Part shown: in pieces, positions 60,488-64,000 of the stretch
Numbering within the stretch: the stretch's first letter is position 1
How the letters are laid out: every line of letters starts with the position of its first letter
Assembly: GCF_000219625.1 (NCBI RefSeq)
Contig: NC_018206.1
Location: 558,001-622,000 of the forward strand
Length of the DNA stretch: 64,000 nt
Direction: 5' to 3'
Source of the DNA: Zymoseptoria tritici IPO323
Taxonomy: Eukaryota; Ascomycota; Dothideomycetes; Mycosphaerellales; Mycosphaerellaceae
The notes under the pieces: generated by a model
Told to the model about the DNA's origin: nothing
The model's input: the letters and a program-made list of their open reading frames with translations, nothing else
Databases searched by the model: none
Made by a program: the position numbers and the translations under genes

Positions 60488-62512
60488 GTGATGGAGAATC
60501 GACAACTCTGGGAGAAGTCAAAGAGTGAAAGAGTACCGTCATGTCGTGCGTCAGTTAGCGATCATATACCCAACGACAGCATGTTTTACGAGGCCCCTTT
60601 TCTGCACCTTCACATGTTCACCTCTTTCAGAGGCATCGGTCATAACCCACCCTCTACACAGCATTACTCTCTCTGATCTCGTCGTCCTCACTTCACCAAC
60701 CCAGCTGTCACAATACCACGGAACTGACTTTGTCCTCCCAGACCACAGCCCAGGTGTAAATTCTCCACCCAGAGTCCGAAGAGTCGCGCAGGGCTCGACT
60801 CGCTCGTCAAGGAGTCCTAAGCTTGACTCCTGTCCTCCAAAGACACTTTATCGACGTCGCTGCACCCCACACTCGCTGTCTGGGTCAAGATACCGACCAC
60901 CGGCCGAGATTCACTTCACGCCCGAATGCCAAGACTTTGGCTTTGGAATGGAACAGGTCGATGACGATCAACACCAAGAATATCATACAATCAAACCCGA
61001 GGAGCTTCGTCTCTTGGATGAGAAGAGTATTGCACCTCGATTTCGTGGAATTGCATGTCGCCGTCGTCCAATGCCAGCCTGGGAGGGTAAACGCCGTTTT
61101 GGCCTCAGTCAACTCACCTCGGACCCCATCCGCCTGGAATCTTTCCGGTGCTCCTGATCGGTTAGAAAGAGCTTGAACTTGGGTTCGGGCCATCCTCTTG
61201 GACTTGAGTCCTCGAGTGTCGGATGTCAGTGGCAAAAGGACAAAATGTCAATTCGGACTTATCGACCTCTCCGGCGGCGATGACATGATGACGGCAAGTT
61301 GATTATCCAATCTCTCTCAAACAGTCCGAATCAGCAATCCTGGGCGCTGAAAGGAGTCTTTGCGGCCAAAGCACGCCTAGCATCCCGGATTCCAAAATTT
61401 GGCTCCAGCCCTCGAAGGCTGCAAAACATCAACGCCAGGCAATTTCCACTTTCTGGTACATCTCTATCCAGCCTTGGATATTATAAGAAGGAGCTCGTGC
61501 TATTTTTGGGAGCTTATACCGTTGGCGTGGGTGACAATGTCGTTGGATGGCTTTGGGGGCTGACGGGCTTTTCAAAACAAGCGGCGATTACTCGTCACAC
61601 ACCGCAGGCACCCCTCTTATTTTATTCGTAAATCATTTAGCATACTGTAAAGTATATTACAGTGTGCCTCACTGGACCGAGGAAGTTCCAATGGTGTTGC
61701 TGCCGCCATGGGCGGAAACCGGGCGTTTGGGCGGAATGCTCGCACGACGGCGGTATTGGTGTTTCCACGTATACGGATACCGGAGATCGTTTCTTACGCT
61801 CTACTCTCTCCTTGGACACTTTATTGACACGACCTGGTGTCGTCGTCGCCGCAATGCACCTCCTGGTGTGATTTCACTTTTGCCCTCCCACCATGCTACG
61901 GACTCCATACCGACAACTGGGCATCGATGCTACGCACACAGATACTTTCAAGTACACTCTACAATCTCCATTCATTGTCTCGCCGTAATCACATCAGAAA
62001 TCATATTCGGGATGCCTCCTTCCAAACCTCCCACCGCAGCCCCCAACAGCTTCACAACCACCTGCTCAAATTCCTCCAAACCACATCGCGCTCCATCCCA
62101 CACATCAAGGTAGTCCTCTCATCTACTTGTATGGACTCTCTGTCGGCGCTACCGTCGCAAGACCACCACCTCCAAAGCCGTCGAATTCACTCACTTCCCG
62201 ACGCCAAGCCTGCAAACTCAAATTCAGACTTTGCGGGCTGTGATTGGCCCAACCTCCTTTTTCACCTGCAGACGTCAGTGGGCGTACAAGGACGCTGGAA
62301 GCTTCTTGCCTGCGCCACAGGTTGACGGGGATGTGCTTGCGAGCGCGGTTTACTGTCTAGCAATTGCTAGAGCGGTTGAGATCTGACAAGGCGTGTGATT
62401 CCAAAATCCAGTTCATAACGTGGTCAGGTATTGGTCGTCATGCGATCGAGCCGCAACACTTGAGTCTGAATCTATGCTAGCCCACATATTGCGGGACTGC
62501 GCTGCTCCCTTT
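60488..62512. other. 2-kb gene-poor stretch
   Basis: Frames of 60-210 codons overlap on the plus strand (60525-61157, 61299-61631, 61547-62113, 61837-62325), none with a motif or a splice pattern I trust. 61299-61631 has a hydrophobic part (LVLFLGAYTVGVGDNVVGWLWGL), which could be a lone membrane segment. I call no gene here. Confidence 0.4.
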
Positions 62513-63799
62513 TCAGAACGAGAACGCTTCTGCATCGTTCAGCAGCCTTGCATCGTATTCCACGTCCTCGATGATGTCTTCAACGCGCGCGCAGTTTGAC
62601 ACAATAGACATCCACCTTGCTCTCAAGTAGACCACATCATCCGTCAGCGCAGCCATGAATCTGCCCATCTCAGCAACTTGCTCCTGCTTCCCAAAAGCGT
62701 ACACATTTCGACACTGAAGATTCATTAGCACTTGTAGCAAATGGTCCTGACTCCTGTGTCTGGAACTTACCCTCTCAATTCCTGGAGCGATTGAAGGCAC
62801 TGCAACCACGGCGCGTTTTCCGTCGGGTCGAATCTTCGTCATTGAGATGACAGAGTGCATATCGGGTGGCATTTGGCGGGTCAAGTGCGGCTGCATACCT
62901 GCGGTCTGAAGTCCGTTAGCTCTGTCAACATGGAGAGGAATCATATACACATACCACGAGGAGTGTACCGACAACAACCTCCAACTTGCCCCTCCAATGC
63001 TCGATGATCGCAACACCGTTGGGTGCAATGATCTGGGCGCAGAACATCCGCAGTCCTGGACACACTGTAAGAAATGGTGCCTCCTTTCTGAGCGGACCCG
63101 GCCTGCTCCATGAAAGCCATGGCGGAGTTCGCTCGCCGTCGGCATGAACAGGGTGGGATGTCGTATCTTGCTGAAGCCGACGTGACAAGTCTTCGAAGAG
63201 TTGCCTGGTCTCCAAATCGTGCTCGATAAGTTGCTTGGAGGAAAGAACCGCCAACTTGATTCTTTGAAAGAACTCAAGTCGCGCCTGCAGATCCCGAAAT
63301 AGCGTGCGGTTTGTCAGGGCGCGTCTGAGCTCCGGGAGGAGTTGCTGTAGAGACAGCAAAGCATCACAGAGAGCAAACTGTGGATTCTCGGCGATGTAGT
63401 CTCGAATCTGTTCGGCGTCCTTCTTTGGGTCCAAAATCATGTGTTGTCGAACCTCTTCCTTCTCCACGTGTTGATGTTGCGCAGCATGGTGAAGTATCAG
63501 CAAGTCAATGTTCTCGACCTTGGACGCAAGACTATGGAGATATTGCTGATCGCACATGCGCTGCTCATTGATCGAGCCTGCTTCATCTGCGTCTGTTAGT
63601 CGGAGCCTTAACTTCGTTTCAGACTCCGCTTACCTTGGGTCAATCCGCGATCACCAGCTACTGAAGGCCGAGTACGATGAGAGTGTGCAAGAATAGGAGG
63701 TGCGGGATAAAGGCGCGGAAAGTTATCGGCAAGCTCCATATTGTGATATTGCGATGTCCGCAATGAGGTGAAGTTCTCCCTGACATGCTTATGAGCCAT
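62513..63799 (-). CDS. Hypothetical protein, four exons
   Basis: Exons 63799-63634, 63586-62955, 62905-62771 and 62713-62513, with introns of 47, 49 and 57 nt (GTAAGC...CGCAG, GTATGT...CTTCAG, GTAAGT...CTTCAG). They sum to 1134 nt (377 aa) and stay in frame. The N-terminus (MAHKHVRENFTSL) is polar. Residues about 60-190 are a helical region: LASKVENIDLLILHHAAQHQHVEKEEVRQHM, LCDALLSLQQLLPELRRALTNRTLFRDLQARLEFFQRI, ETRQLFEDLSRRL. After a linker comes a mixed region (MFCAQIIAPNGVAIIEHWRGKLEVVVGTLLV, SMTKIRPDGKRAVVAVPSI) and a helical C-terminus. It resembles a helical sensor or NACHT-associated region in style, but I do not recognise the family. Confidence 0.72.
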
Positions 63800-64000
63800 C
63801 AACCACGCTAGCAGATTTTCATGTGCTCAAACTCTAATAGTGACAGGGGTCAGTCGCCCAGCCACAATTTCCGTGGCAACAAAGTGCTCTGAAACTTTTC
63901 AACTTGAGACATTCCTTTCTTCCATCCACATGCCGCATTTGCGCATCCCTTTGTTACCACACTTTCATCACACCCAAACAATCGGAGCCACTACCGTCGA
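63800..64000. other. Window end, presumed upstream region
   Basis: 201 bp upstream of the last gene, with CA/TC-rich sequence at the very end that may be the leader of a gene to the right. I see no coding start before the edge. Confidence 0.35.

Noticed and set aside
60525..62325. Overlapping plus-strand ORFs in the 2-kb gap
   Set aside because: Different frames overlap, compositions are unlike the neighbouring genes, and no splice chain joins them.
1..64000. CRISPR arrays, rRNA, bacterial operons or ribosome binding sites
   Set aside because: The DNA is eukaryotic nuclear; no spaced direct-repeat arrays, rRNA-like sequence or polycistronic layout was seen.

Overview
The window is nuclear DNA of a filamentous ascomycete. 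Most multi-exon genes have short introns (42-71 nt) with GTAAGT/GTATGT-type donors, CTGAC/CTAAC branch sites and CAG/TAG acceptors. The gene set is fungal: PalI/Rim9, a TOK1-type K+ channel, flavocytochrome-b2-type dehydrogenase, a QDE-1/SAD-1-type RNA-dependent RNA polymerase, Sec2 and Apc5. Protein style and gene order suggest a Dothideomycete (Capnodiales-like), but that placement is inference. All coordinates with introns come from my own reading of splice sites and frame continuity.

Layout. 0-10 kb: the 5' end of a mitochondrial-type FAD oxidoreductase (-), an Aur1/Ipt1-type PAP2 membrane protein (-), two tandem paralogous CCCH zinc-finger genes (-), a small spliced gene (+), a protein with a possible HEPN RNase motif (-) and a small hypothetical (-). 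10-17.4 kb: a nucleoside 2-deoxyribosyltransferase-like gene (+) whose 3' end carries a 68-bp tandem duplication with hairpins, an RRM/zinc-finger RNA-binding protein (+), Yae1 (-), a hypothetical (-), and an internally duplicated CXC/zinc-ribbon protein with an apparent 1-base frameshift (-). 17.4-24.4 kb is gene-poor: an MFS transporter broken by an in-frame TGA, an unknown gene with a GC-AG intron, and a six-cysteine small secreted protein. 24.4-34 kb: SEC2, an epoxide hydrolase broken by TAG in its HGWP motif, a NADAR N-glycosidase, ADE1 and a cytochrome b5-FMN dehydrogenase. 34-46 kb: a large disordered unknown, a CPD photolyase preceded by a cluster of evenly spaced GATC sites, a Ty1/copia relic, a secreted aspartic protease and TOK1. 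46-64 kb: the RdRP, palI, APC5 and APN2 (divergent pair), a 2-kb empty stretch and a four-exon unknown.

How the genes work together. There is no biosynthetic cluster. Most are scattered housekeeping genes: purine synthesis (ADE1), Fe-S adaptor (YAE1), exocytosis (SEC2), APC/C (APC5), DNA repair (APN2, PHR1) and ambient-pH sensing (palI). They are interspersed with lineage-specific genes. An RNAi-type RdRP and a decayed copia fragment lie in the same window, along with two genes stopped by single-base nonsense changes, one of them of RIP type. Three stretches are worth particular attention: the tandem CCCH/HEPN/deoxyribosyltransferase neighbourhood at 3.7-10.8 kb, the duplicated CXC protein at 15.2-17.4 kb, and the photolyase with its GATC array and shortened active-site loop at 37-39 kb.
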